A stretch of DNA of 64,000 nucleotides from Clostridia bacterium (GCA_017559305.1 JAFYSP010000003.1:86524-150523), one strand, 5' to 3'. Shown: positions 7,668 through 16,597, counted from the stretch's first letter. The notes: generated from the letters alone by a model not told the origin. Numbers and translations are program-made.

Positions 7668-9689
7668 ATGCTTCTTGATTTTTCAAATGAACTTATAAAC
7701 TTCAAGTTCCAAATTACCGATGAGGGCAACGTAAATCTTCTGGATATTTCGGCAAAAGGCGTAAAAACCTTGCCTAAAACAGATGAGAGAAGATGCCGCA
7801 TAGCAGAACTTCAGATCACGGGCGGCAATCAAAACGACCACCACGGTGCAAAGCATACAATTACAAGCGAAAGCGATACTCTCAAATATCAAAGCCATAA
7901 TTACTATGATAATGAGTATGGCAAAAAACTCGAATTTTTGCTCAAAAACGATAAGGTGGCAGTTACTGTCCATTATCAGATTTATAATGGTATTTCAGTT
8001 GTCAGAAGTTGGAGTGAGGTCGAAAATATCGCAGATGAACCGATAGGTATAGAATATGTTTCGTCATTCACCTATACCTTCACTCAAAACGGCGAGCCCA
8101 AGGTTTATATTCCGCATAATTCCTGGTGCAGTGAACTTGGCATTAAAGAATATAAATTGTCTGAACTCGGATTCGATAGGGTGTACGGATTCACCTTAAA
8201 GCGTGTGTCGGAAAGTAATACGGGTACGTGGTCGAGCAAGGAGACTTTGCCTCTCGGCGCTTTAACCGATAACGCGGGTACTATCTTCTGGCAGATTGAA
8301 AATAACGGCTCGTGGAACTGGGAAATCGGGGATATCGCAGATATGCTTTATCTCAAACTTTCAGGTCCCTCGGAGCAAGAAAACGGTTGGTATAAGGAAC
8401 TCAAAAAAGGAGAAAAATTCCAAACAGTCAAAGCGGCTGTCAGTTTAGCAGATACTTTTGATAACGCCCTTTGCGAGATTACAAAATACCGCCGCATCAT
8501 CTTCAATAACAATAAGCCGAATTCAAAACTCCCCGTGATTTTTAATGATTATATGAACTGTCTTTCGGGTGACCCGACAACCGAAAAACTCATCCCCATT
8601 ATTGATAAGGCGGCGCAACTCGGTGCAGAATATTTTTGTGTTGATGCCGGTTGGTATGCAGATGGCACTTGGTGGGAAACGGTAGGCGAATGGATGCCTT
8701 GCGATTGGCGATTTCCGGGTGGCATCAAAGAGGTTTTCGACTTCATAAAAGAAAAGGGAATGGTGCCGGGAATCTGGCTCGAAATCGAGGTTATGGGAAT
8801 AAACTGTCCGATACTCGATAAATTTTCGGATGATTGCTTCTTTATGCGCCACGGCAAAAGAATTATTGACCACGGCAGATATCAACTCGATTTCAGAAAC
8901 AAAAAGGTGCGCAATTACGCTACAAAGGTTATCGACAGGGTTGTGGCAGACTATGGTGTCGGCTATATCAAGATGGACTATAATATCGAAGCGGGACTCG
9001 GCACCGAAATTGATGCCGACAGTTTTGGCGACGGTCTTTTAGAGCATAACCGTGCTTATCTTTGCTGGATTAAGAGCATTAAACAAAAATATCCCGATTT
9101 GATACTTGAAAACTGTGCAAGCGGCGGTATGAGAATGGATTACGCAATGCTTGGCGAAATGCATATCCAATCCACAAGCGACCAGACGAACTATGGTCCA
9201 ATGGCGGTAATTGCCGCAAACAGTCCGATAGCCGTTTTGCCCGAACAGGCGGCAATGTGGTCTTACCCTCTCTCAACAGGCGATGAAAACGAAGCGGCGT
9301 ATAATATGATAAACTCAATGCTTATCAGAGTGCATTTGAGCGGAGACGTCGCAAATTTAACCGAAAAGCAGTTTGCCGATGTTAAAGAGGGAATTAAGGT
9401 ATATAAAGAAATCAGAAAGGATATTCCGAATTTCTTGCCCTTTTATCCGTTAGGACTTAATACCTATCAAAAACCCTTTGCGGCGGTAGGATATAAAACA
9501 AAGGACAAGAGATATTTATCCGTGTGGAAGATGGATACTAAAGAGCAAAGAGTCGAAATTTCTTTAGAAAACTCCAAAAATGCAAAACTGCTTTATCCGC
9601 TTGATACGGATGCTCGTTTGCAGATAAATGATAACGGCATAACACTTAATATGCCCTCAAAATTTTCGGCAGTTTTAATCGGATTATAA
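7668..9689 (+). CDS. GH36-type alpha-galactosidase (possibly arabinopyranosidase)
   Basis: A 673-residue retaining glycosidase of clan GH-D. The first ~270 residues form the beta-sandwich domain, then a TIM barrel begins with YFCVDAGWYADGTWWE (around 322). The likely nucleophile is Asp437 in YIKMDYN and the acid/base Asp505 in TSDQTNY; ENCASGGMRMDYAML supplies the substrate-binding cysteine loop. There is no signal peptide, so it acts on imported oligosaccharides. The ATG at 7668 follows AAGGGGAA. It is the last gene of the arabinose operon, only 10 nt after araD; L-arabinopyranose and galactopyranose have the same ring configuration, so it may release terminal L-arabinopyranose as well as alpha-galactose. 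Confidence 0.9.
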   Translation: MLLDFSNELINFKFQITDEGNVNLLDISAKGVKTLPKTDERRCRIAELQITGGNQNDHHGAKHTITSESDTLKYQSHNYYDNEYGKKLEFLLKNDKVAVTVHYQIYNGISVVRSWSEVENIADEPIGIEYVSSFTYTFTQNGEPKVYIPHNSWCSELGIKEYKLSELGFDRVYGFTLKRVSESNTGTWSSKETLPLGALTDNAGTIFWQIENNGSWNWEIGDIADMLYLKLSGPSEQENGWYKELKKGEKFQTVKAAVSLADTFDNALCEITKYRRIIFNNNKPNSKLPVIFNDYMNCLSGDPTTEKLIPIIDKAAQLGAEYFCVDAGWYADGTWWETVGEWMPCDWRFPGGIKEVFDFIKEKGMVPGIWLEIEVMGINCPILDKFSDDCFFMRHGKRIIDHGRYQLDFRNKKVRNYATKVIDRVVADYGVGYIKMDYNIEAGLGTEIDADSFGDGLLEHNRAYLCWIKSIKQKYPDLILENCASGGMRMDYAMLGEMHIQSTSDQTNYGPMAVIAANSPIAVLPEQAAMWSYPLSTGDENEAAYNMINSMLIRVHLSGDVANLTEKQFADVKEGIKVYKEIRKDIPNFLPFYPLGLNTYQKPFAAVGYKTKDKRYLSVWKMDTKEQRVEISLENSKNAKLLYPLDTDARLQINDNGITLNMPSKFSAVLIGL

Positions 9690-9703
9690 AATAAATTTAT
9701 GTC

Positions 9704-9733
9704 TTGACACCCCCCCTTGTTATGTTATATTAT
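9704..9733 (+). promoter_or_regulatory. Promoter of the DUF4886 gene
   Basis: TTGACA at 9704-9709, then TATATT at 9726-9731 (16-bp spacer) or TATTAT at 9728-9733 (18-bp spacer). The start codon is 35 bp downstream. Confidence 0.6.
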
Positions 9734-9749
9734 GGCTATGTAATATAAC
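9724..9749. promoter_or_regulatory. Perfect 9-bp inverted repeat overlapping the -10: candidate repressor operator
   Basis: GTTATATTA at 9724-9732 and its exact complement TAATATAAC at 9741-9749 flank an 8-bp centre. The 26-bp element covers the -10 box and the expected transcription start, ideal for a dimeric repressor. No regulator gene is adjacent, so the binding protein would be encoded elsewhere. As RNA it could also form a weak 5' hairpin. Confidence 0.4.
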
Positions 9750-9765
9750 TCAAGGGGGATTTTTT

Positions 9766-10896
9766 ATGAAGTGTATTATAATAGGAATTTTGGTTGCGGC
9801 AATTTTTTGTACTGCCATTGTTCCAACAGTTTTTGCAGCATCGCAAAATGTAACAAGACCAACCGTTAAAATCCTTTCAATAGGACATAGTTATGCCTGG
9901 AATTCCGTAGAATATCTTCGTAATATTGCCGAGAGTCAGGGCGTTGACCTTGTTGTAGGTGTTGTCTATCGCGGAAATTGCTCATTGGAAATTCATCTTA
10001 GCAATTTCGAAGGCAACAAGACCTATGGAGATCAAAGCGGCAACCCCGGATTTTATCTCAAATACGATTCAAAAAATCCCACAGGCACCCAATTTGAAAA
10101 TGCTTATAGTATAGCCAAAGCGGTAAAGGATGAAAAATGGGACTACATAATGTTTCAGGAATGCCTTAACTATTCGGGATATTTCGATGTCATAAACAAG
10201 TCTCTTCCAAAGCTTAAAGAGGGCGTTTCTAAACTTGCCACTAATAAAAACGTAAAATATATGTGGCACGATATTTGGGCACTCGAAAAAACAGAGTATA
10301 TGCCTACCGAAAAGGTTGAACTTAAAAACTATAATTTCGACCAGGCAACAATGTATAACGCAATAAAAGATGCAACAAAAAAGGTTATGGAAAGTGATGT
10401 CGGACTTTCGGGTGTAGTACCCACAGGCGAGGCATTTGCCCTTGCCCGAAAGAGTGGAAAATATGACCCCACGGTTTCCGGTGGCATATCACTTAATGCG
10501 GACGAAATAAGCCATGCAAACGTTTTTGGAAAATACCTTGCAGGTCTTGTTTGGTATATGTCATTTACAGGTTGCGCCATAGATAAAGATACACTTTTTT
10601 ATCCTCAAGATATTTCAAAAGAACAAGCATATGAACTTGTCGATTTCGCAACCGAGGCAGTAGAAGGCACAGGCAAAACTCTTGGTAGTGTAAATGATGT
10701 TTTTTTCGATAATAATGAAGGCGGAGATTCAAATAACACATCTTCACAGCCCGTTTATTATAATCCGGACAATGTCGATACAAATGAACCCGCAAAATTC
10801 AATCCCTTGTATCTTATCCCCGTAGGAGCCGCAGTAGTAATATCAGGCGGCGCAGTGGCACTTGCTATTAATAAAAAGAAAAAGAATAGCAAATAG
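9766..10896 (+). CDS. DUF4886-type secreted, membrane-anchored protein (SGNH-hydrolase-like)
   Basis: 376 residues with an N-terminal signal peptide (about 1-24, cut after VFAA), a globular region opening with KILSIGHSYAWNSVEYLRNI, an acidic Asn/Ser linker near 310-335 and a C-terminal membrane helix (about 345-368) followed by KKKKNSK. GHSYAWN is the block I position of the SGNH/GDSL-like DUF4886 fold (G-x-S), and the HANVFGKYLAG segment resembles its C-terminal histidine block. The topology predicts a surface-displayed enzyme anchored by its tail, perhaps an esterase acting on acylated glycans. Function is inferred only from the fold. The start follows AAGGGGG. Confidence 0.7.
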   Translation: MKCIIIGILVAAIFCTAIVPTVFAASQNVTRPTVKILSIGHSYAWNSVEYLRNIAESQGVDLVVGVVYRGNCSLEIHLSNFEGNKTYGDQSGNPGFYLKYDSKNPTGTQFENAYSIAKAVKDEKWDYIMFQECLNYSGYFDVINKSLPKLKEGVSKLATNKNVKYMWHDIWALEKTEYMPTEKVELKNYNFDQATMYNAIKDATKKVMESDVGLSGVVPTGEAFALARKSGKYDPTVSGGISLNADEISHANVFGKYLAGLVWYMSFTGCAIDKDTLFYPQDISKEQAYELVDFATEAVEGTGKTLGSVNDVFFDNNEGGDSNNTSSQPVYYNPDNVDTNEPAKFNPLYLIPVGAAVVISGGAVALAINKKKKNSK

Positions 10897-10912
10897 TAAA
10901 ATGTATAATAAC

Positions 10913-10943
10913 AAAAAAGCACCGCATCTGCGGTGCTTTTTTT
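10913..10943. terminator. Bidirectional terminator between DUF4886 gene and tmcAL
   Basis: Stem GCACCGCA/TGCGGTGC (10919-10936) with a 2-nt apparent loop, flanked by six A on the left and seven T on the right, so it serves both convergent genes. Confidence 0.85.
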
Positions 10944-12105
10944 ATACTTTAATTATCATACTTGTCATTTCAGTTCCGCAGATTCCTGGCTTATTATAGG
11001 ATAATACGTATAAATCGGTTGCCTTGCATTCGGCTTGGAAACTTTTGCTGTCTTTTAGCGCCGTTGCTCTAAAAACTATCGGAACGTTCGACTTTCCTGC
11101 AATACCTTTGAGCAATTCTTCTCCCTTGCCGTTAAATCCCAGAACCCTTATATATTCAGGCTTTTCAGCATCATCTGTCAAACCGAAATAATATGATAAA
11201 ATTGCACGCTTTATTCTTGCAAGAGTAAATCTCTTGGTTTTGGTAAGTTCGAGCAGTTGGTCAAGATTTGATGCCTTTCTCGCAGCATTGTATAACCTGA
11301 ATTCAAGCCCGTCGCTGACACCGGGTATTTTTGTGATTTCGGCAGCGGATGCCGTGCGGATTTTTGACAGTATCGCATTTTGAATGTTATCAATATTTGA
11401 TATCTTGCCCTTGTTCCAACAATCCTTTAATATAAAAGCAGAATGCTTCGGAAGGTACTTTTCGACTTCATTCCAATTTTCGTTTTTGATAAGTTCTCTG
11501 ATGTATGAAGCCGAGGCAAACCCATCAACACCGCTTGATGCGTCATGTTCTACACCTTTTCTTTTAATGCAGATAGGCTCTATGTCGGCATTTTGGGATT
11601 TTATAGCAGAAATATATTCAATTCCTAAAATATCATTCGGATTTTGAAGCTCGGGGCAATTGCCGAAAAGTTGGTTATACGCCTCACTTCTCGAAGCAGA
11701 ATAAGAAAGACCGAGTTTAAGCCCTTTTTTTATAAGTTCATCAAGTTCACTTGATTTGAGGTTGTCAGCGATTGCTTCGAGTTTTTTTGCATATCCGCAC
11801 TCACTGCCGAAAACAAGCGCATCGCAACCGAGTTCGTTTGCAATGAATACACCTGCATTTGCAAACTTTTCGGCATAAGCCATCGAAAACAGTGAAGGGA
11901 TTTCAACAACGAGGTCTGCGCCACCCATAAGCGCCATTTTGGCTCGGCTGAATTTATCGCATATTGCAGTCTCTCCCCTTTGAACGAGATTACCGCTCAT
12001 AATAGCGACTACTTTTTCAAAACCAAGTTCACGAGCGGCAGCAATTTGATAGGCGTGACCGTTGTGAAAAGGGTTATATTCGCAAATAATTGCACAAGTT
12101 TTCAT
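10942..12105 (-). CDS. tmcAL: tRNA(Met) cytidine acetate ligase
   Basis: A 387-residue TmcAL-type nucleotidyltransferase. TmcAL uses acetate and ATP, through acetyl-adenylate, to form N4-acetylcytidine at the wobble position of elongator tRNA-Met. The nucleotidyltransferase signature CEYNPFHNGHAYQI at the N-terminus (HxGH-like NGH), MSGNLVQRGE and DLVVEIPSLFSMAYAEKFA are diagnostic. It is divergent from ackA, which also binds acetate and ATP, an association common in Firmicutes. A GGAGGT ribosome-binding site precedes the ATG at 12105. Its stop codon lies in the shared terminator. Confidence 0.93.
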   Translation of the reverse strand: MKTCAIICEYNPFHNGHAYQIAAARELGFEKVVAIMSGNLVQRGETAICDKFSRAKMALMGGADLVVEIPSLFSMAYAEKFANAGVFIANELGCDALVFGSECGYAKKLEAIADNLKSSELDELIKKGLKLGLSYSASRSEAYNQLFGNCPELQNPNDILGIEYISAIKSQNADIEPICIKRKGVEHDASSGVDGFASASYIRELIKNENWNEVEKYLPKHSAFILKDCWNKGKISNIDNIQNAILSKIRTASAAEITKIPGVSDGLEFRLYNAARKASNLDQLLELTKTKRFTLARIKRAILSYYFGLTDDAEKPEYIRVLGFNGKGEELLKGIAGKSNVPIVFRATALKDSKSFQAECKATDLYVLSYNKPGICGTEMTSMIIKV

Positions 12106-12124
12106 TTTACACCTCCAAAATCCC

Positions 12125-12153
12125 TTGAAAATATTTTTATACTGTTGTATTAT
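12125..12153 (+). promoter_or_regulatory. Promoter of ackA-galK
   Basis: TTGAAA at 12125-12130 and TATTAT at 12148-12153 with a 17-bp spacer, about 67 bp upstream of the ackA start. Confidence 0.6.
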
Positions 12154-12219
12154 ATTATAGTTAATATATCATTATTTTTTGTGCTAGTCAATAAAAGCAT
12201 AAGAAGGGAAGTAAATAAT

Positions 12220-13413
12220 ATGAAAATTTTCGTTGTAAACGCAGGCAGTTCTTCTATGAAATATCAACTTATTGATATGGAAACAGAAGGCGTGCTCGCA
12301 AAGGGCCTTTGTGAAAGAATCGGTGTTACCGGTTGTATCACTCACAAAGCGGCAGACGGCAGAGTATATTCCGCCGATACCGCAATGCCCACACATGCAG
12401 AGGCATTCGAAGCAGTAGTTTACGCTATGACCCAAAGCGATGCAAAGGTTATAGATTCTCTTGATGAGATTACCGCAATCGGCCACCGTATAGTTCAGGG
12501 CGGCGATACATATTCAGAGTCTGTAAAGATTGATGAAGACGTTATGAAAGTGGTTGATGAACTTTCTGAACTTGCTCCTCTTCATAACCCTGCAAACCTC
12601 TTGGGTATCAAAGCATGTTATAAACTTTTCGGTGATAAGACTCCTCAGGTTGCAGTATTTGATACTTCTTTCCATCAGACAATGGAAGCAACACAGTATG
12701 TATATCCTATTCCTTACGAGTATTATGATAAGTATAAAATCCGCAGATACGGAGCTCACGGAACTTCTCACAGATACGTATGTGATGAACTCTTTAATAT
12801 TACAGGTATGAAGAAAGAGGGTTCCAAGGTAATTACTTGCCACCTCGGTAACGGTTGCTCAATCACCGCTATTAAGGACGGTAAATGCTTCGATACTTCT
12901 ATGGGCTTTACTCCACTTGACGGATTTATGATGGGAACTCGTTCAGGAGCAATGGACCCTTCTGTTCTTACCTATATTGCTAATAAAGACGGACTTTCTG
13001 CCGACGATATTTCTAATATCCTCAATAAAAAGTCAGGTGTACTCGGCGTTTCTGGCGTTTCTAATGATAACCGTGACGTTGCAGCGGCAGCCGAAGCAGG
13101 TAATGAAAGAGCAAAACTCGCAACCGATATGCAGCGTTATCAGATTATCAAGTTTATCGGCTCATATATTGCAGCCCTCGGCGGAATTGACGCTATTGTA
13201 TTCACAGGCGGTATCGGTGAAAACGATAAAGATCTCCGTGCAGCAGTTATGGAAAATCTTAAGTTCCTCGGTATCGAGTGTGATGCTGAAAACAATGCAA
13301 AACGCGGCGAAAATATCCGCGTATCAACTGCTGATTCCAAAGTCGGCGTATATGTAATCCCCACCAATGAAGAACTCGTTATTGCTCGTGATACATTGTC
13401 ACTCATAAAATAA
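12220..13413 (+). CDS. ackA: Acetate kinase
   Basis: 397 residues, the usual length. It interconverts acetyl phosphate + ADP and acetate + ATP, the ATP-yielding end of acetate fermentation. Diagnostic pieces are NAGSSSMKYQ at the N-terminus, GHRIVQGG, HGTSHRYV and the adenosine-binding VFTGGIGEND near the C-terminus. The ATG at 12220 is taken because AAGAAGGGAAG lies just upstream and the protein then begins MKIFVVNAGSS as in the family; a longer in-frame opening at 11980 would run through tmcAL. No pta is adjacent. galK follows 17 nt later. Confidence 0.97.
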   Translation: MKIFVVNAGSSSMKYQLIDMETEGVLAKGLCERIGVTGCITHKAADGRVYSADTAMPTHAEAFEAVVYAMTQSDAKVIDSLDEITAIGHRIVQGGDTYSESVKIDEDVMKVVDELSELAPLHNPANLLGIKACYKLFGDKTPQVAVFDTSFHQTMEATQYVYPIPYEYYDKYKIRRYGAHGTSHRYVCDELFNITGMKKEGSKVITCHLGNGCSITAIKDGKCFDTSMGFTPLDGFMMGTRSGAMDPSVLTYIANKDGLSADDISNILNKKSGVLGVSGVSNDNRDVAAAAEAGNERAKLATDMQRYQIIKFIGSYIAALGGIDAIVFTGGIGENDKDLRAAVMENLKFLGIECDAENNAKRGENIRVSTADSKVGVYVIPTNEELVIARDTLSLIK

Positions 13414-13430
13414 TTTTGGAGCTGAAAATT

Positions 13431-14705
13431 GTGATTTCAACAAACTTAAAGCAGGATATCCTTTGCGGAAAATATGATAAAGTATTTTCTTCTCTTTATC
13501 CCGATCTTGAAAAAGCAAAGCAAAGATATATTGATGCTGTAACCGAATTTGAAAATATTTACGGTGAGAACAGGGAAGTCAGATTGTTTTCTGCACCGGG
13601 AAGAACCGAAATCGGCGGAAACCATACCGACCATCAGCACGGCTGTGTTATTGCAGGTGCTGTAAATCTTGACGTTATTGCCGTTGTATCCGAAAACGGA
13701 ACAAATAATATTTGCATCAAATCAAAAGGATATGATGAAGACGTTATCTCTCTTGATGACCTTGAGGTAAACCAAAAGGAATACGGTAAAGCGTCAGCCC
13801 TCATTCGAGGCACGGTTGCATCCTTCGTTAAAAAAGGTTGTGAGGTTAAAGGATTTGATGCCTATACTACGTCAGACGTCTTAAAAGGATCGGGTATGTC
13901 GTCTTCCGCAGCATTCGAAGTTCTTGTAGGAACTATCGTTAATGCAATGTATTTCGGAGGCAAAGAATCTGCCGTTTCAATTGCTAAAATGGCACAGTAC
14001 GCTGAAAACGTTTATTTCGGCAAACCTTGCGGACTTATGGACCAGACCGCAAGTTCGGTAGGCGGATTTATTGCAATTGATTTTAACGATCCTTCGGTAC
14101 CCGTTGTTGAAAAGATTGACTTTGATCTTAAAGAAAATGGATATTGTCTTTGCATTGTTGACGTCGGCGGCGACCACGCTGATCTTACAGACGATTATGC
14201 AGATATTACGGTGGAAATGAAAAACGTAGCACGAGTATTCGGTAAAGAATTCTTAAGAGACGTATCAATCCCTGAATTCTATAAAAATATTGCAAAAGCC
14301 CGTGAAGCAGCAGGGGACAGAGGAGTACTCCGTGCGATGCATTTCTTTGCAGATAACGAAAGAGTAGGCCTTGAAAAGAAGGCACTTCTCAATAAGGATA
14401 CAAATACTTTCCTTAAATATGTAAATGAATCGGGAAATTCTTCCGACTCTTTGTTGCAGAATTTGTACTCATCAAAGGCTCCTAAAAATCAACCTATTTC
14501 ATTGGCACTTGCCATTGCAAAATCCATTCTTAAAGATGATGGCGCTTGCCGTGTTCACGGCGGCGGATTCGCAGGAACCATACAGGCATTCGTGCCTTTG
14601 AGTTTGGCAGATGAATTCGGAACTGAAATGTCAAAAGTCTTCGGACAAAACTCTTGTCACTTCCTTTCAATCCGTTCTGCAGGTGGTATAGAAGTACTTG
14701 CATAA
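13431..14705 (+). CDS. galK: Galactokinase
   Basis: A 424-residue GHMP-family kinase that makes galactose-1-phosphate. The galactokinase signature APGRTEIGGNHTDHQHG, the ATP loop GSGMSSSAAFE, GLMDQTASSVGG with the catalytic Asp, and the GHMP C-terminal GGGFAGTIQAF are all present. A ~50-residue N-terminal extension precedes the signature, common in clostridial galactokinases. GTG at 13431 is chosen because GGAG lies 9 nt upstream; an in-frame TTG at 13416 is closer to ackA but has no ribosome-binding site. It is probably co-transcribed with ackA. The GH36 and GH2 enzymes in the window would supply galactose; galT and galE are not here. Confidence 0.95.
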   Translation: MISTNLKQDILCGKYDKVFSSLYPDLEKAKQRYIDAVTEFENIYGENREVRLFSAPGRTEIGGNHTDHQHGCVIAGAVNLDVIAVVSENGTNNICIKSKGYDEDVISLDDLEVNQKEYGKASALIRGTVASFVKKGCEVKGFDAYTTSDVLKGSGMSSSAAFEVLVGTIVNAMYFGGKESAVSIAKMAQYAENVYFGKPCGLMDQTASSVGGFIAIDFNDPSVPVVEKIDFDLKENGYCLCIVDVGGDHADLTDDYADITVEMKNVARVFGKEFLRDVSIPEFYKNIAKAREAAGDRGVLRAMHFFADNERVGLEKKALLNKDTNTFLKYVNESGNSSDSLLQNLYSSKAPKNQPISLALAIAKSILKDDGACRVHGGGFAGTIQAFVPLSLADEFGTEMSKVFGQNSCHFLSIRSAGGIEVLA

Positions 14706-14726
14706 CCTAAAAAAATAATATTTTTT

Positions 14727-14762
14727 ACTCAATCATATATTATATATGGTTGAGTTTTTTGT
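14727..14762 (+). terminator. Terminator after galK
   Basis: Stem ACTCAATCATATA/TATATGGTTGAGT with one G-T pair, followed by a T tract at 14755-14763. Confidence 0.7.
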
Positions 14763-15116
14763 TTTTAAAAGGTAAAAAAATGAATAATTTATGCTTGAAA
14801 TACCCACAATATCTATTAAAAAGCGCAAAAAAGCCCATAGACAGCCTAAAAACTACTCATTTTTGGTCAAAATGTGAATAAAATTCACAAAACATTATTC
14901 AGATGCACAACTTTTGTTCTGAAATATAGCCCTAAAAAGCCGAAAATCGACCCTTTATCAAGTGTCATTTTTTCGCACAAAAGCGAATTTTTGTGCAAAG
15001 TGCATAAAAACGAAAAGATTAAAAAGTTGACTTTTTCTAAAAAATTGGATATAATTGCCAAGTCCTGAAAGATTACAAAAATGTAATAACTTATTGAAAT
15101 CAAATAAGGAGAGTTT
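14763..15116. other. Intergenic region between galK and the G5/3D protein
   Basis: About 350 bp, strongly AT-rich. Apart from the promoter at 15027-15055 I see no convincing gene. A 64-codon frame at 14874-15068 runs through the promoter and has no ribosome-binding site, so it is not called. The 14940-15010 stretch holds small inverted words (tcgcacaaaagcgaa, tttgtgcaaagtgca) but no riboswitch motif I recognise. Confidence 0.6.
15027..15055 (+). promoter_or_regulatory. Promoter of the G5/3D wall protein
   Basis: TTGACT at 15027-15032 and TATAAT at 15050-15055 with a 17-bp spacer. The start codon is 62 bp downstream of the -10. Confidence 0.75.
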
Positions 15117-16163
15117 ATGATTAACTTTAATAAATCAATTAATGCGTTTAAGGCGATTGTCAGCAATAAGATAACTCACGTTTCATTACTTTTGGTATTA
15201 ACTACAGTTTTGTCTGTTGTAATGTTTACATCACTTAAAACGGTAAAGATTTATGACGGTGATTCAGTGATGACTGTCAAGACATCTTCAAGTGATGTTG
15301 ACACAATTCTTTCAAACGCAAATATTTCTCTCGGCGATTATGACGAGGCAGAATATGATAAGGACGGAAATCTCGTAATTTCGAGAAATTTCCCTGTCAA
15401 CGTTGTAGTCGGAGAGCAAGAGGAAACAATTTATATTTCCGGCGGCACAGTCGGTGAGTTGCTTGAGGATAAAGGTATTGACGTTGGTGAATATGATACA
15501 ATCAACTATTCACTTGACCACAAACTTTCTTCAGGTATGACAATTGAGTTTACCGAAGTTGAGTATGTATATACCAAAAAAACCGAAGCAATACCCTTTG
15601 ATACAAAGATTGTTTATTCAAAGGATATGAAAAAAGGCACGACAAAGGTCGTTGGCGGAACAAAGGGCGAAAAGCAGATAACCTATTTACAAAAGGTTGT
15701 AAACGGTGAGGTTGTCGAGCAAAAGGTTGTAAAGGAAAGCGTTACAAAAGCTCCTGTGCAAAAGACAACCTATATCGGTACCAAAGCCGCTAACAGCAAC
15801 TGGGTATCATTGCTCAATCCTGAAAAGGAAATTGAACTTGATTCAAACGGCAGACCTACAAAGTACAAAAAACTTATAACCGGTATAGCATCGGCTTACA
15901 GCCCCAACGATGGCAGAGCATCTGCTACGGGTGTCGTATTAAAGGCAGGATATATTGCCGTAAATCCCAATATGATTCCTTACGGCTCAAAACTTTATAT
16001 CAAAACTGCAAACGGTTCCATTATTTATGGGTATGCAATTGCTGCAGATACAGGCGGTTTTGTTCATATGTATCCTGATAGAGTTGTTGACCTTTTCTTT
16101 GAATCTGAAGCAGAGGCAGAGAAGTTCGGCCTTAGAAACGTAGAAATATTTATACTTGAATAA
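15117..16163 (+). CDS. Cell-wall protein with DUF348, G5 and 3D domains (YabE-like)
   Basis: 348 residues. An N-terminal membrane anchor/signal (about 20-42) is followed by two ubiquitin-like DUF348 repeats (about 43-85 and 98-140), a G5 domain (about 145-220, EAIPFDTKIVYSKDMKKGTT onwards) and a C-terminal 3D domain, named for its three aspartates, here in AADTGGF and DRVVDLFF. This architecture is that of Firmicutes YabE/resuscitation-promoting-factor-like proteins; the 3D domain has a double-psi-barrel fold like MltA and probably cleaves peptidoglycan during growth or germination. ATG 15117 follows AAGGAG. It is a single gene with its own promoter and terminator. Confidence 0.88.
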   Translation: MINFNKSINAFKAIVSNKITHVSLLLVLTTVLSVVMFTSLKTVKIYDGDSVMTVKTSSSDVDTILSNANISLGDYDEAEYDKDGNLVISRNFPVNVVVGEQEETIYISGGTVGELLEDKGIDVGEYDTINYSLDHKLSSGMTIEFTEVEYVYTKKTEAIPFDTKIVYSKDMKKGTTKVVGGTKGEKQITYLQKVVNGEVVEQKVVKESVTKAPVQKTTYIGTKAANSNWVSLLNPEKEIELDSNGRPTKYKKLITGIASAYSPNDGRASATGVVLKAGYIAVNPNMIPYGSKLYIKTANGSIIYGYAIAADTGGFVHMYPDRVVDLFFESEAEAEKFGLRNVEIFILE

Positions 16164-16164
16164 T

Positions 16165-16196
16165 AAAAAAGCATCGCAACAGCGATGCTTTTTTTA
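16165..16196. terminator. Bidirectional terminator shared by the 3D-protein gene and rnpB
   Basis: Stem GCATCGC/GCGATGC (16171-16188) with an AACA loop, six A before and eight T after. It ends the rightward gene and, read leftwards, the rnpB transcript. Confidence 0.85.
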
Positions 16197-16199
16197 TTT

Positions 16200-16525
16200 G
16201 ACCAGACCTGTAAGCCGAGTTCTGTCGTGAACGACTATCTATCTAGTTCGCAGATTGCTCTGCAAATCAAGCCACATTTCCCAACACGTCGGGCAAACGT
16301 ATAGTTGGACTTAGTGTTGCTTCGGATAGGGTTTACATGACTGCATAGTCTCCTATCAGCCGGTGAGCTCTTACCTCGCCTTTCCACCCTTACCATATAA
16401 ATGGCGGTATATCTCTGTTGCACTTTCCCTAAGGTCACCCTCGGCGGCCGTTAGCCGTTATCCTGCCCTGTGAAGCTCGGACTTTCCTCAGACTCAATTG
16501 AGCCCGCAGCCGTTCAGTCTGCTCG
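16200..16525 (-). ncRNA. rnpB: RNase P RNA component
   Basis: The reverse complement contains the invariant P4 block GAGGAAAGTCC (16486-16496 region), the downstream ACAGAA of the conserved core near 16218-16223, the CGGCTTACAGGTC 3' segment, and ends that pair to make helix P1 (GAGCAGAC with GTCTGGTC). These are universal features of bacterial RNase P RNA, the ribozyme that matures tRNA 5' ends. Length is about 325 nt, slightly short but acceptable. Ends are estimated from helix P1. It has its own promoter at 16532-16560 and uses the hairpin at 16171-16188 as terminator. Confidence 0.95.
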
Positions 16526-16531
16526 GCTTGT

Positions 16532-16560
16532 ATTATAGCATATCTTTTTGCAATTTGCAA
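16532..16560 (-). promoter_or_regulatory. rnpB promoter
   Basis: On the minus strand TTGCAA (16560-16555) and a perfect TATAAT (16537-16532) are separated by 17 bp, placing the start 7 nt from the predicted RNA 5' end. Confidence 0.75.
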
Positions 16561-16568
16561 ATATCAAT

Positions 16569-16597
16569 TTGACATAATATATTTAAGATGTTAAAAT
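16569..16597 (+). promoter_or_regulatory. uvrC promoter
   Basis: TTGACA at 16569-16574 and TAAAAT at 16592-16597 with a 17-bp spacer and a TGn extension before the -10. It lies back to back with the rnpB promoter and shows that translation starts at 16624, not at the ATG at 16588 inside the promoter. Confidence 0.75.

Noticed and set aside
14874-15068. A 64-codon frame upstream of the G5/3D protein gene
   Set aside because: It spans the promoter of the next gene, has no ribosome-binding site and no recognisable sequence.
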